64,000 bases of DNA from Serripes groenlandicus (lineage: Eukaryota > Mollusca > Bivalvia > Cardiida > Cardiidae). Shown here one piece after another: positions 48,901 to 59,010 of this stretch (positions within the stretch are counted from its first letter, which is position 1; each line of letters starts with the position of its first letter). Below the pieces are notes generated by a model that searched no databases, was not told the DNA's origin, and saw nothing but the letters and a program-made list of their open reading frames with translations. Where the stretch lies: contig JASEVX010000003.1 in assembly GCA_031761405.1 (NCBI GenBank), positions 143,522,350 through 143,586,349 on the forward strand. The letters are read 5' to 3'. Position numbers and translations under genes: made by a program.

Positions 48901-51900
48901 GGGATTTACAGCATGCGTCAAATATTTCAGAACAACTGTTTTAGAGAATAAACACATACTTTTATTTGTAATCGATAAACTGTAGTCGCATAATATTAGC
49001 TGCAAAGGTTCATTTTAACTGACATAACATACTACACTATTTTGTTACAACCCGACCTGGGGAGCCAACCGACTGCACGACTTAACGTTTGACTGGCGAA
49101 TCAGCGACCTGTGTTACCCTAGTGTCGAAATCCCACAAGTTAACACAATCTCATATCTCATGTGGACAGCATTATTGGGTCAGTCTGTACTACCTATCCC
49201 CCGAATTAAGTGCCCAAGCGTTAGACAGCTCTGGACCGCCTCTCTATACATAGAGGTGAATGGGGATCCCCACGTTACACAGAGGTAGGCCCACAAACTA
49301 CATGTACTTATACATATGTTAATACGACACTGAAGAACCTGCAGCTTGTGAGCGTGTCAGTCCAGGGTAAAGGCCATGCTGATACCCCAAAATGTTTCTG
49401 TCTCCCCAGAACCGCCACGGTAAAATATCCAACTTTATTTTGTCACGCCACAAAATTTTATTTTTCTCCTACTGAGCAGGGTACAGATTGCCATTTTCTT
49501 TTTTTAAAAAACATGTTTAAGGCTGCTTTCCAATTGTTAAGAAAAATGCTGTTCCCTAAATCTGACAGATAGGTCCCATCCGTATTGTACAGACTAGCCT
49601 CGTCTACCTTTATATAACTGTCATTATGGATTACTTTTCCACCCGAGTGTAACACGAACGATTACCCTTTTCCTCTTTTTGTCGATCTTGGACCCTAAGC
49701 CGATAGAAGCACAATGCCAATATCTCCTAGCAAGCAGTGATGTCCAAATGAGTGTTATGTCTTTGAATAATGCTTTATAGCCAAGGATTGAGGTCTTAAT
49801 GTTTTCTATAATGTCCTTGCCTGAAACACCTTCTGTGGTTAGATCGTTCGATCCACAATGGATACAAAGGAATTTCGGACATTTATCGGTTGTCGAGCGT
49901 CGAATGCAGGGTGTCCAGTGTCATACTCCTTTCTCCCATCCACTTGATTGAAACCTCTGATAAGCCCAAGTGCTGGTCAAACGTCTGTCTTGCCGCCATA
50001 CCAACCCAGTACACAATAGACGAGCCTACCAACCACATACTCTGCATTCCTGCAATTGTATTAATTTGTATGTGTAACCTTAAAGTCTTACGTATTTAAT
50101 ATATGCATTTGATTTCCACAAGCCTGTTGCCATGATTCTACTCTCCTCTGTTCTTAAATTAGTTAAATGTGTACCCCCTGCCTATTCTGAAACTGTTAGA
50201 TTTGAAGTGTACGATTGTTTGGGTGAATTGCAGGACTTTATACAGTATGGCTTTGAACTGATATCTAGTGAGCGATTTCCCATTTAAATGTATGAATAGG
50301 TTCGCGTTTTCCGTTTTAGGGCGAAGATTATAGTACTTTTTCATGCATCGAACTGGGCAGTATGACTTGCCGTTTGCTGGAATATAGAGGTTGACGCATT
50401 TTTCGCACTGGTCAGTTTTTGACTATCATACTGTTAGGTTTAATTCTTTTTAAGACAACCTAATGTCTAAATATTTAATAACGTTTTGGTCCTGTGACTT
50501 ATTTTTGGCCTCTGTAAATTCCCCTATTCTTAACAGACCAAAGAATGCGAGTGTGAAAGCAGCCCGAAATAAAGATTGTTCAAATGTGTTTTGACAAATG
50601 TTTGCTAAGCTTCCTATCATCTTATGCATCCATTTTACTACCATTAGTTCGTCGTGCACCCTCCAATGACTTAACTACAACAAATGATTTTGTTGTATCA
50701 TCTACTTGTTGGAGTTTATGAACATATGAGATACCTGAAATGTAAGTCGATATTGTTGAAGCAGCTATATTCTGGTAAGCTAGATACGCGATGAAATGTA
50801 ACAAATCTTGATTTTGGACAGGCCATATCTCTTGCAACTTGTGTAACTCTCTAAAATGGATGAGTTTTCCTAGCGCTACTCAATAAGAATTTTTTGTATT
50901 TTGGGCAGTGGAATTGAATATAAAATCGTTTGATATACCTTTTAAATCTTCCAAACAAGGGATGGGACCTTGACCGGTCTGAGATTGGTCTCTGGCGCTG
51001 CACTCCTGAACCTTCCCCACTGGGAACGAACTATTGAGTCAGCAATAATGTTTTCTTTGGAAGGGATATAGATTTCACTTTCCCTTATATTGGTTTTCTG
51101 TATTGAAAGAACCATATGTCTGACCAGATTCATCACTCTCTCATATTGACATGTTTGGGTATTGATATCTTGAGCAACCGTTTGATTGCAACATGGAAAA
51201 GAACCCATCAATTTCTTAAGCTGCCTGACAATGTGAGAATAGCGGCTACCAATGGAAACAGCTATAAGAGGGTCATATCTCTAGTTAGACAATGCTTTAC
51301 CCAATCTTCGGGCCATGTCCTGTGCGTCCATTGATCTGTGAAGTAAATTCCGAATCCCCCAGTATTACCCCCTCCATTTCATCATTGATTGTTAACCATG
51401 TTCTATTAGATATCAATGTTACCCCATTGTAATGTGTAAGAAAGGAAAGCCAGACGTTTAAATCAGCTTTAATGGTTTTAGAGACCCTAATTTTATAAAA
51501 ACGCTTTTTGATTCCTATTGTGGCATTAATAAGCCTTCTGCAGAATGCTCTACCAGGGGAGACCACTTTACATGCGAAATTGAGAAGACCTAACAGTGAC
51601 TGCATTTCTTTTCGAGTTATTTTTCTTGAAGATAAGCATTTGCATATTTGCTATTTCATTTTTTATAAGCTTTTCCTTTGGAAGACGCATAACCATTTCC
51701 CAGAATTCCGTTTCAATCCCCCAAAAATTTAGACATGTTGTAGGTTGCACTGTTTTATCTTCAGTTAAAGGGACTCCAACATTTGGACACACTGATTGAA
51801 ATTCTGTTAGCATTAAACCCGGCCTAGAACTCGAAGCTTTTCCCCCCAAATGGCAAATCGTCTAGATTATGCAGGATGTCTCTACTTTTGGTTTTCTCAC

Positions 51901-54900
51901 CTATAGACCAATGTAGGAAACCTTCATACAATGAACAATTTACGGTTTAATAGTCACCATTTTCATTTTAAAACATAAATGAATGCGAAAACAAAACGCA
52001 TAACTGCCACACTAACGCCACGTGTAACAATACTGATTGGAGTTTTGAATGACATAATCGGAAAACTTTTATTCCCATTTCAGTTTGTATTATTGAATAC
52101 CTTTATACAATGAACAATTGCGGTTTAATAGTTATCTTTGTCATTTTCAGACATAAATGAATGTGAAAACGCAACTCTGCATAACTGCAGCACTAACGCC
52201 ACGTGTAACAATACTGATGGGAGTTTTGAATGTGCCTGTAATGGTGGATTTAACGGAAATGGAACGTTTTGTGCAGGTTATAAACGTTTTATATATTATA
52301 TGCTTTTGTTCGTGTGCTTCACATTTAGTATGAAAAGATCGACGGAAAACTTTCATTCACATTTCAGTTCGTATTATTGAATACCTTTATACAATGAACA
52401 ATTACGGTTTAATAGTCACCTATTTCATTTTCAAACATAAATGAATGTGAAAACACAACTCTGCATAACTGCCATACTAACGCCACGTGTAACAATACTG
52501 ATGGGAGTTTTGAATGTGCCTGTAATGATGGATTTGACGGAAACGGAATGATTTGTGCAGGTTATTAACGTTTTTTATCATATGATTTTGTTCTTGTGCT
52601 ATATATATAGTATGACATGATCGACGGAAAACTTTTATTCCCATTTCAGTTCGTAATATTGTATACCTTTTTACAATGAACAATAACGGTATTATAGTAA
52701 CCTTTTTCATTTTCAGATATAAATGAATGTGAAAACGCAACTTTGAATAACTGCCACACTAACGCCACGTGTAACAATACTGATGGAAGTTTTGAATGTG
52801 CCTGTAATGGTGGATTTGACGGAAACGGAACGATTTGTGCAGGTTATTAACGTTTTATATCATATGATATTGTTCTTGTGCTACACATTTAGTATGTCAT
52901 AATCGACGGAATCTCTTATTCCCATTTCATTTCGGATTATTGAATACCTTTAAACAATGCACAATTACGTTTTAATAGATGCCGTTTTCATTTTCAGACA
53001 TAAATGAATGTAATAACACAACTCTGCATAACTGCCACACTAACGCTACGTGTAACAATACTGATGGGAGTTTTGAATGTACCTGTAATGGTGGATTTTA
53101 CGGAAACGGAACGTTTTGTGCAGGTTATAAACGTTTTCTATCATATGATTTTGTTCTTGTGCTACACATTTAGTATGACATAATCGGAAAACTTTATTCC
53201 CGGATTATTGAATACCTTTTTACAATGAATAATTACGGTTTTATAGTAACCTTTTTCATTTTCAGACATAAATGAATGTGAAAACGCAACTCTGCATAAC
53301 TGCCACACTAACGCCACGTGCAAACTCTATGTCAATCTTTGATTACATATTCCCACATCGTAAATTTACCCCCTCTGATGCTTTAAAACAACAGTGTATA
53401 CACTCTAGCGTTCTAACACTTCCAAAAGTCTGCAGATCACTTGATTCACATCTTAAGTTCTATGGCGACCGTAGTACTTCAAGAGGTGCGGGAATTTATA
53501 GCATGCGTCAAATATTTAAGAACAACTGATGTTTTAGAGAATAAACACATATTTGTATTTGTAATCGATAAACTGTTAGTGTAGTGGCATAATATTGGCT
53601 GAAAATGTCCATTATAACTGACATAACATACTACCCCATGTTGTTACAACCCGACCTGGGGAGACAACCGACTGCCTACGACTTAACGTTTGACTGGCGA
53701 ATCAGTGACCTGTGTTACCATAGTGTCGAAATCCCACAAGTCAACACAATCTCATGTGGACAGCATTATGGGTTCAGTCCGTATTACCTATCCCCCGAGT
53801 TAAGTGCCCAAGCGTTAGACAGCTCTAGACCTCCCCTCTATAAATAGAGGTAGAGGGGGACCCCACGTTACACAGAGGTAGGCCCCAAACTGCATGTACT
53901 TACACATATGTTAATACGACACTGAAGAACCTGCCCCCCAAAAGCTATCTGTCTCCCTAAAACCGTCCCCCTTTAGAACATGAAATTTAACCTTGCGCCT
54001 TAAAAATATATTTGAGTCCTATTAACACACTACAGAATGTTTAATCTAATTTATAAATCAAGATTTTTAAGAATATTATTTGTTCCTTCATAATGTCCAC
54101 TGAAAACACTGAAATTGTGTGGGACTGTGTTCGCCGTGGAGGACTTGTCCAAAGTTGTCCTTGCGTGGTCGTAATTTCGCCTTGTCATTCATTGACTAGG
54201 TATATTTGAAAAGAGACTAAGCTTTGAAATTAGAAACAGTCTAAATTATTTAAATAAGGGGATGGGAGTGAGGGAATTTTAATAAATTTTAGACGCTATG
54301 CCCTTCAAGAGTTGCAAGAAAAAAGGAAGCTGACTTGGAATGGCAATCGGGGTAAAACCTATCAAGGGACATAATTCTGAAGAGAAATTTAAGAAATTCA
54401 GAAGCATTTATCACCCCTGCTATAAACCCCTTATTTATTTGAACACATGACCCTTTGTTAAAAATTATTTTGAATTGAATTATAGAATATAAAATTCATG
54501 TAATCTGTATTAAATCAATATTGTAAACACTCTAGCTTTTTAACACTTCCAAGAGTCTGCAGATCACTTGATTCACATCTTAAGTTCTATGGCGACCGTA
54601 ATACTTCAAGCGGTGCGGGGATTTACAGCATGCGTCAATTATTTCAGAACAACTGTTTTAGAGAATAAACACATACTTTTATTTGTAATCGATAAACTGT
54701 AGTCGCATAATATTGGCTGCAAAGGTTCATTTTAACTGACATAACATACTACACTATTTTGTTACAACCCGACCTGGGGAGCCAACCGACTGCACGACTT
54801 AACGTTTGACTGGCGAATCAGCGACCTGTGTTACCATGGTGTCGAAATCCCACAAGTTAACACAATCTCATATCTCATGTGGACAGCATTATGGGGTCAG

Positions 54901-57900
54901 TCTGTACTAGCTATCCCCCGAATTAAGTGCCCAAGCGTTAGACAGCTCTGGACCGCCTCTCTATACATAGAGGTGAATGGGGATCCCCACGTTACACAGA
55001 GGTAGGCCCATACACTACATGTACTTATACATATGTTAATACGACACTGAAGAACCTGCAGCTTGTGAGCGTGTCAGTCAAGGGTAAAGGCCATGCTGAT
55101 ACCCCAAAATGTTTCTGTCTCCCCAGAACCGCCACGGTAAAATATCCAACTTTATTTTGTCACGCCACAAAATTTTATCTTTCTCCTTCTGAGCAGGGTA
55201 CAGATTGCCATTATCTTTTTTTAAAAAACATGTTTACGGCTGCTTTCCAATTGTTAAGAAGAATGCTGTTCCCTAAATCTGACAGATAGGTCCCATCCGT
55301 CTTGTACAGACTAGCCTCGTCTACCTTTATATAACTGTCATTATGGATTACTTTTCCACCCGAGTGTAACACGAACGATTACCCTTTTCCTCTTTGTGTC
55401 GATCTTGGACCCTAAGCCGATAGAAGCATAATGCCAATATCTCCTAGCAAGCAGTGATGTCCAAATGATTGTTATGTCTTTGAATAATGCTTTATAGCCA
55501 AGGATTGAGGTCTTAATGTTTTCTATAATGTCCTTGCCTGAAACACCTTCTGTGGTTAGATCGTTCGATCCAAAATGGATAAAAAGGAATTTCGGACATT
55601 TATCGGTTGTCGAGCGTCGAATGCAGGGTGTCCAGTGTCATACCCCTTTCCCCCATCCACTTGATTGAAACCTCTGATAAGCCCAAGTGCTGGTCAAACG
55701 TCTGTCTTGCCGCCATACCAACCCAGTACACAATAGACGAGCCTACCAACCACAGACTCTGCATTCCTGCAATTGTATTAATTTTTATGTGTAACCTTAA
55801 AGTCTTACGTATTTAATATTTGCATTTGATTTCCACCTGCCTGTTGCCATGATTCTACTCTCCTCTGTTCTTAAATTAGTTAAATGTGTACCCTTGCCTA
55901 TTCTGAAACTGTTAGATTTGAAGTGTATGATTGTTTGGGTGAATTGCAGAAGTTTATACATTATGGCTTTGAACTGATATCTGGTGAGCGATTTCCCATT
56001 TAAATGTATGAATAGGTTCGCGTTTTCCGTTTTAGGGCGAAGATTATAGTACTTTGTCATGCATCAAACTGGGCAGTATGACTTGCCGTTTGCTGGAATA
56101 TAGAGGTTGACGCATTTTTCGCACTGGTCAGTTTTTGACTATCATACTGTTATGTTTAATTCTTTTTAAGACAACCTAATGTCTGAATATTTAATAACGT
56201 TTTGGTCCTGTGACTTATTTTTGGCCTCTGTAAATTCCCCTATTCTTAACAGACCAAAGAATGCGAGTGTGAAAGCAGCCCGAAATAAAGATTGTTCAAA
56301 TGTGTTTTGACAAATGTTTGCTAGGCTTCCTATCATCTTATGCATCCATTTTACTGCCCTTAGTTCGTCGTGCACCCTCCAATGTCTTAACTACAACAAA
56401 TGATTTTGTTGTATCATCTACTTGTTGGTGTTTATGAACATATAAGATACATGAAATGTAAGTCGATATTGTTGAAGCAGCTATATTCTGGTAAGCTAGA
56501 TACGCGATGAAATGTAACAAATCTTGATTTTGGACAGGCCATATCTCTTGCAACTTGTATAACTCTCTAAAATGGATGAGTTTTCCTAGCGCTACTCAAT
56601 AAGATTTTTTTGTATTTTGGGCAGTGGAATTGAATATAAAATCGTTTGATATACCTTTTAAATCTTCCAAACAAGGGATGGGACCTTGACCGGTCTGAGA
56701 TTGGTCTCTGGCGCTGCACTCCTGAACCTTCCCCACTGTGAACGAACTTTTGAGTAAGCAATAATGTTTTCTTTGGAAGGGATATAGATTTCACTTTCCC
56801 TTATATTGGTTTTCTGTACTGAAAGAACCATATGTCTGACCAGATTCATCACTCTCTCATATTGACATGTTTGGGTATTGATAACTTGAGCAACCGTTTG
56901 ATTGCAACATAGAAAAGAACCCATCGATTTCTTAAGCTGCCTGACAATGTGAGAATAGCGGCAACCACTGGAAACAGCTACAAGAGGGTCATATCTCTAG
57001 TTAGACAATGCTTTACCCAATCTTCGGGCCATGTCCTGTGCGTCCATTGATCTGAGAAGTAAATTCCGAATCCCCCATTATTACCCCCTCCATTTCATCA
57101 TTGATTGTTAACCATGTTCTATTAGATATCAATGTTACCCCATCGTAATGTGTTAGAAAGGAAAGCCAGACGTTTAAATCAGCTTTAATGGATTTAGAAA
57201 CCCTGATTTTATAAAAACGCTTTTTGATTCCTATTGTGGCATTAATAAGCCTTCTGCAGAATGCTCTACCAGGGGAGACCACTTTACATGCGAAATTAAG
57301 AAGACCTAGCAGTGACTGCATTTCTTTTCGAGTTATTTTTCTTGAAGATAAGCATTTGCATATTTGCTATTTCATTTTTTATAAGCTTTTCCTTTGGAAG
57401 ACGCATAACCATTTCCCAGAATTCCGTTTCAATCCCCCAAAAATTTAGACATGTTGTAGGTTGCACTGTTTTATCTTCAGTTAAAGGAAATTCTGTCAGC
57501 ATTAAACCCGGCCTAGAACTCGAAGCTTTTCCCTCCAAATGGCAAATCGTCTAGATTATGCAGGATGTCTCTACTTTTGGTTTTCTCACCTATATACCAA
57601 TGTAGGAAACCTTCATACAATGAACAATTTACGGTTTAATAGTCACCATTTTCATTTTAAAACATAAATGAATGCGAAAACAAAACGCATAACTGCAACA
57701 CTAACGCCACGTGTAACAATACTGATTGAAGTTTTGAATGACATAATCGGAAAACTTTTATTCCAATTTCAGTTCGTATTATTGAATACCTTTATACAAT
57801 GAACAATTGCGGTTTAATATTTATCTTTGTCATTTTCAGACATAAATGAATGTGAAAACGCAACTCTGCATAACTGCCACACTAACGCCACGTGTAACAA

Positions 57901-58812
57901 TACTGATGGGAGTTTTGAATGTGCCTGTAATGGTGGATTTAACGGAAACGGGACGTTTTGTGCAGGTTATAAACGTTTTATATATTATATGCTTTTGTTC
58001 GTGTGCTACACATATAGTAGGAAAAGATCGACGGAAAACCTTCATTCCCATTTCAGTTCGTATTATTGAATACCTTTATACAATGAACAATTACGGTTTA
58101 ATAGTCACCTATTTCATTTTCAAACATAAATGAATGTGAAAACACAACTCTGCATAACTGCCATACTAACGCCACGTGTAACAATACTGATGGGAGTTTT
58201 GAATGTGCCTGTAATGATGGATTTGACGGAAACGGAATGATTTGTGCAGGTTATTAACGTTTTTTATCATATGATTTTGTTCTTGTGCTACATATATAGT
58301 ATGACATGATCGACGGAAAACTTTTATTCCCATTTCAGTTCGTAATATTGTATACCTTTTTACAATGAACAATTATGGTTTTATAGTAACCTTTTTCATT
58401 TTCAGACATAAATGAATGTGAAAATGCAACTCTGAATAACTGCCACACTAACGCCACGTGTAACAATACTGATGGAAGTTTTGAATGTGCCTGTAATGGT
58501 GGATTTGACGGAAACGGAACGATTTGTGCAGGTTATTAACGTTTTATATCATATGATATTGTTCTTGTGCTACACATTTAGTATGTCATAATCGACGGAA
58601 TCTCTTATTCCCATTTCATTTCGGATTATTGAATACCTTTAAACAATGCACAATTACGTTTTAAAATATGCCGTTTTCATTTTCAGACATAAATGAATGT
58701 GATAACACAACTCTGCATAACTGCCACACTAACGCCACGTGTAACAATACTGATGGGAGTTTTGAATGTACCTGTAATGTTGGATTTTACGGAAACGGAA
58801 CGTTTTGTGCAG
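21869..58812 (+). CDS. Secreted cbEGF-repeat protein gene, continues beyond window
   Basis: Gene-level entry joining the signal-peptide exon (21869-21941), EGF exon 1 (24947-25057) and the EGF exon clusters from 29872 onward. All introns between these exons are phase 1. The full repeated exon is 126 nt and encodes a 42-residue domain: DINEC at the start, six cysteines, and [12 protein letters not shown], which fits both the calcium-binding EGF pattern and the Asx-hydroxylation pattern CxNxxxx[FY]xCxC. Each domain has four N-glycosylation sequons. With every splice-competent exon used, at least 16 such domains lie in the window. No transmembrane or other terminal domain is visible, so membrane attachment is unknown. 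Truncated exon f in each repeat (see its finding) could instead terminate the transcript early. Confidence 0.6.
22107..22302. mobile_element. Degraded MITE, AACCCTTTCCC family, in intron 1
   Basis: Contains ATCCCTTTCCAACAT, CTGCTGCAGACGATTTTGAA, AATGAAAACATTGTGG and the inverted CTACTGCAGCGTCAG near the right end. Diverged and lacking a clean right terminus. Confidence 0.5.
22400..23040. repeat. 30-bp GT-rich minisatellite, block 1
   Basis: The unit is GTAGCGTTGGTGGTTGTTGG followed by TGCCATCGTT (30 bp), with many substitutions. The plus strand is strongly G/T-rich. Open frames over it give a hydrophobic 10-residue pattern on plus ([14 protein letters not shown]) and a Thr/Asn-rich one on minus ([14 protein letters not shown]). 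Frame switches between neighbouring stretches and the position inside intron 1 argue against coding. Confidence 0.9.
23041..23399. other. Unique sequence between minisatellite blocks
   Basis: AT-rich intronic sequence; nothing recognised. Confidence 0.4.
23400..24245. repeat. 30-bp GT-rich minisatellite, block 2
   Basis: Same unit family as the block at 22400, with more T-rich variants (GTTGTAGCGTTTGTGGTTGT). The strand asymmetry and the 10-residue periodicity of shadow frames continue. Confidence 0.9.
24246..24589. other. Intron 1 remainder, nothing recognised
   Basis: AT-rich sequence between the minisatellite and the palindromic array, with no gene or repeat recognised. Confidence 0.4.
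24590..24935. repeat. Array of alternating palindromes (CTCCTACGTAGGAG / CCTAATTAGG)
   Basis: Two perfect palindromes, CTCCTACGTAGGAG and CCTAATTAGG, alternate about every 20 bp, linked by ATAAAAAAG or TTTGTAA/TTATAA spacers, in a unit of about 42 bp. Part of the array (around 24735-24800) is inverted relative to the rest, so the block is also a larger inverted repeat. It ends 11 bp before the acceptor AG of EGF exon 1 and supplies the pyrimidine tract GGCTTTTTTATCTCC. Confidence 0.85.
24947..25057 (+). CDS. EGF exon 1 (divergent, 37 codons)
   Basis: Reads [19 protein letters not shown] then [18 protein letters not shown] with six cysteines. The acceptor CATGTGAAG lies 11 nt before the first Cys codon, exactly as in the repeated exons, and phase 1 is kept. 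It lacks the five residues between Cys1 and Cys2 found in the other copies. The donor is GCAT|GTTATA instead of GCAG|GTTAT, so the joined codon would give Tyr where the later domains have the Asp of DINEC. This is the only EGF exon outside the 5.7-kb repeats and may represent the ancestral first domain. Confidence 0.7.
25285..26960 (-). repeat. Split direct repeats at the element's 3' side (B1-A2-B2-like)
   Basis: A roughly 550-bp sequence occurs at about 25285-25840 and again at 26415-26960, in the same orientation and clearly diverged (for example GGCGACCGTAGTACTTCAAG versus GGCGACCGTAATACTTCAAG). Both contain CTGCAGATCACTTGATTCAC, ACAACCCGACCTGGGGAG and TTAGACAGCTCTGGACC. The intervening segment is unrelated to either. 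An 80-codon plus-strand frame over the first copy (25508-25750) is not open in the second copy and is not considered a gene. Confidence 0.8.
25742..25750. promoter_or_regulatory. TATA-like site inside the terminal repeat
   Basis: TATAAATAG lies within a palindrome CCTCTATAAATAGAGG. The corresponding site in the second repeat is TATACATAG. Palindromic symmetry means it could serve either strand. Present at the same place in the other units (for example 30992). A role in expression of the former element is only inferred. Confidence 0.3.
27130..27680 (-). pseudogene. SGNH/GDSL-like hydrolase module of unit 1 retroelement
   Basis: On the minus strand, directly after the recombinase, [20 protein letters not shown] gives block I (GSS), [18 protein letters not shown] gives block III (GxND), [14 protein letters not shown] follows, and [20 protein letters not shown] gives block V, where the family expects DGxHLS; here His is Tyr. 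At least two frameshifts separate the blocks, one near 27510 and one near 27270. SGNH modules are known from some YR and LINE retroelements. Identification rests on the ordered blocks and their spacing. Confidence 0.7.
27701..28500 (-). pseudogene. Tyrosine recombinase of unit 1 retroelement
   Basis: The N-terminal SAM-like part ([20 protein letters not shown]) is followed by [20 protein letters not shown] carrying the box-A Arg, then [40 protein letters not shown] and [14 protein letters not shown] with the terminal Tyr. In the family, SNSFR is normally HSFR with the catalytic His of HxxR; here it is Asn. In-frame stops separate the core from the C-terminal part. These enzymes normally integrate circular cDNA of the element; this one cannot be active as it stands. 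Confidence 0.85.
28562..29540 (-). pseudogene. RT C-terminus and RNase H of unit 1 retroelement
   Basis: Minus-strand translation gives [20 protein letters not shown], where RT families have a YLDD-type catalytic motif; here the Tyr is Asn. Then come [21 protein letters not shown] and the thumb MRLPKEKL, followed by the connection [21 protein letters not shown] typical of DIRS-like elements. The RNase H part is split over frames ([18 protein letters not shown]) and ends [20 protein letters not shown] then GRFRSAAPE, close to the IPGxxNxxADxLSR ending of this domain. No catalytic unit can be made from it. Confidence 0.8.
29593..30476 (+). CDS. EGF exon cluster, unit 1 (a/c hybrid, d, e, truncated f)
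   Basis: Exon d is 29872-29997 and exon e 30153-30278, both 126 nt with CAG acceptors and GCAG|GTTAT donors. The a/c hybrid (29593-29715, 123 nt) is open and keeps six cysteines, but its acceptor reads TTTTAAA, so it is probably skipped. Exon f starts at 30421 after a good acceptor and breaks off at 30476, where ACG-TGT runs into an immediate TAA. Unlike the other units there is no separate exon b or c. Confidence 0.85.
30477..34774 (-). mobile_element. Retroelement remnant, unit 2
   Basis: Same order as unit 1: RT end and thumb 34461-34774, RNase H 33813-34476, recombinase 32952-33708, SGNH-like module about 32380-32930, terminal repeats to the left. An 18-bp deletion near 34480 shortens the RT-RNase H link. 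It shares with unit 6 the changes TTTGTGTCGATC, CCAAAATGG and ACTTTTGAGTAAGC; the last converts the IIADS of RNase H to IIAYS. Confidence 0.8.
34827..36175 (+). CDS. EGF exon cluster, unit 2 (a-f)
   Basis: Exon b 35005-35130, d 35571-35696 and e 35852-35977 are intact with AG acceptors. Exon a (34827-34905) is cut internally and lacks its acceptor. Exon c (35289-35414) has acceptor CAA and an in-frame TAA where GAA of DINEC should be. Exon f 36120-36175 is truncated at the segment joint. Confidence 0.85.
36176..40488 (-). mobile_element. Retroelement remnant, unit 3
   Basis: RT end and thumb 40136-40488, RNase H 39510-40173, recombinase 38649-39405, SGNH-like module about 38080-38630. A unit-specific stop (Lys to TAG, near 39238) lies between the recombinase N-terminal region and core. 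Its left part shares variants with units 5 and 7 (GCGAACGTAGTAC, TTTAATAACAAC). Confidence 0.8.
40541..41889 (+). CDS. EGF exon cluster, unit 3 (a-f)
   Basis: Exon b 40719-40844, d 41285-41410 and e 41566-41691 are intact. Exon a (40541-40619) is truncated and lacks an acceptor. Exon c (41003-41128) has a CAA acceptor and has lost its first cysteine (TGT to TTT). Exon f 41834-41889 is truncated. The starts b to e are 281-284 bp apart, showing the underlying exon-intron repeat unit. Confidence 0.85.
41890..46204 (-). mobile_element. Retroelement remnant, unit 4
   Basis: RT end and thumb 45880-46204, RNase H 45226-45889, recombinase 44365-45121, SGNH-like module about 43800-44345. Same disabling changes as unit 1, with extra point changes (for example TTCGAGATATTT near 45895, which interrupts the RT-RNase H frame). 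Confidence 0.8.
46257..47606 (+). CDS. EGF exon cluster, unit 4 (a-f)
   Basis: Exons d 47002-47127 and e 47283-47408 are intact; e has Asn to Lys before Cys2 and Gly to Val after Cys5. Exon b (46435-46560) is open, but its acceptor is now CAA, so it should be skipped here. Exon c (46719-46844) has a CAA acceptor and an in-frame TAA before Cys4. Exon a (46257-46335) and f (47551-47606) are truncated. Confidence 0.85.
47607..51920 (-). mobile_element. Retroelement remnant, unit 5
   Basis: RT end and thumb 51568-51920, RNase H 50942-51605, recombinase 50100-50837, SGNH-like module about 49515-50060. An extra C near 50175 shifts the recombinase frame just after the SNSFR motif. Left part shares variants with units 3 and 7, including GAATGTTTTATCTAATTT and GCCGTAGAGGACTTG with unit 7. 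Confidence 0.8.
51973..53320 (+). CDS. EGF exon cluster, unit 5 (a-f)
   Basis: Exon b 52151-52276 (His to Ser after Cys2), d 52717-52842 and e 52998-53123 (Asp to Asn after Cys1) are open with AG acceptors. Exon c 52435-52560 is open but has a CAA acceptor. Exon a (51973-52051) and f (53266-53320) are truncated. Confidence 0.85.
53321..57609 (-). mobile_element. Retroelement remnant, unit 6
   Basis: RT end and thumb 57296-57609 with a 27-bp in-frame deletion near 57488 that removes the segment before the PLTEDKT motif; RNase H 56658-57321, recombinase 55797-56553, SGNH-like module about 55230-55780. Shares diagnostic variants with unit 2. Confidence 0.8.
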
Positions 58813-59010
58813 GTTATAAACGTTTTCTATCATATGATTTTGTTCTTGTGCTACACATTTAGTATGACATAATCGGAAAACTTTATTCCCGTATTATTGA
58901 ATACCTTTTTACAACGAATAATTACGGTTTTATAGTAACCTTTTTCATTTTCAGACATAAATGAATGTGAAAACCCAACTCTGCATAACTGCCACACTAA
59001 CGCCACGTGT
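57662..59010 (+). CDS. EGF exon cluster, unit 6 (a-f)
   Basis: Exon b 57840-57965, d 58406-58531 and e 58687-58812 are intact; e shares the Gly to Val change with unit 4. Exon c 58124-58249 is open but has a CAA acceptor. Exon a (57662-57740) and f (58955-59010) are truncated. Confidence 0.85.
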
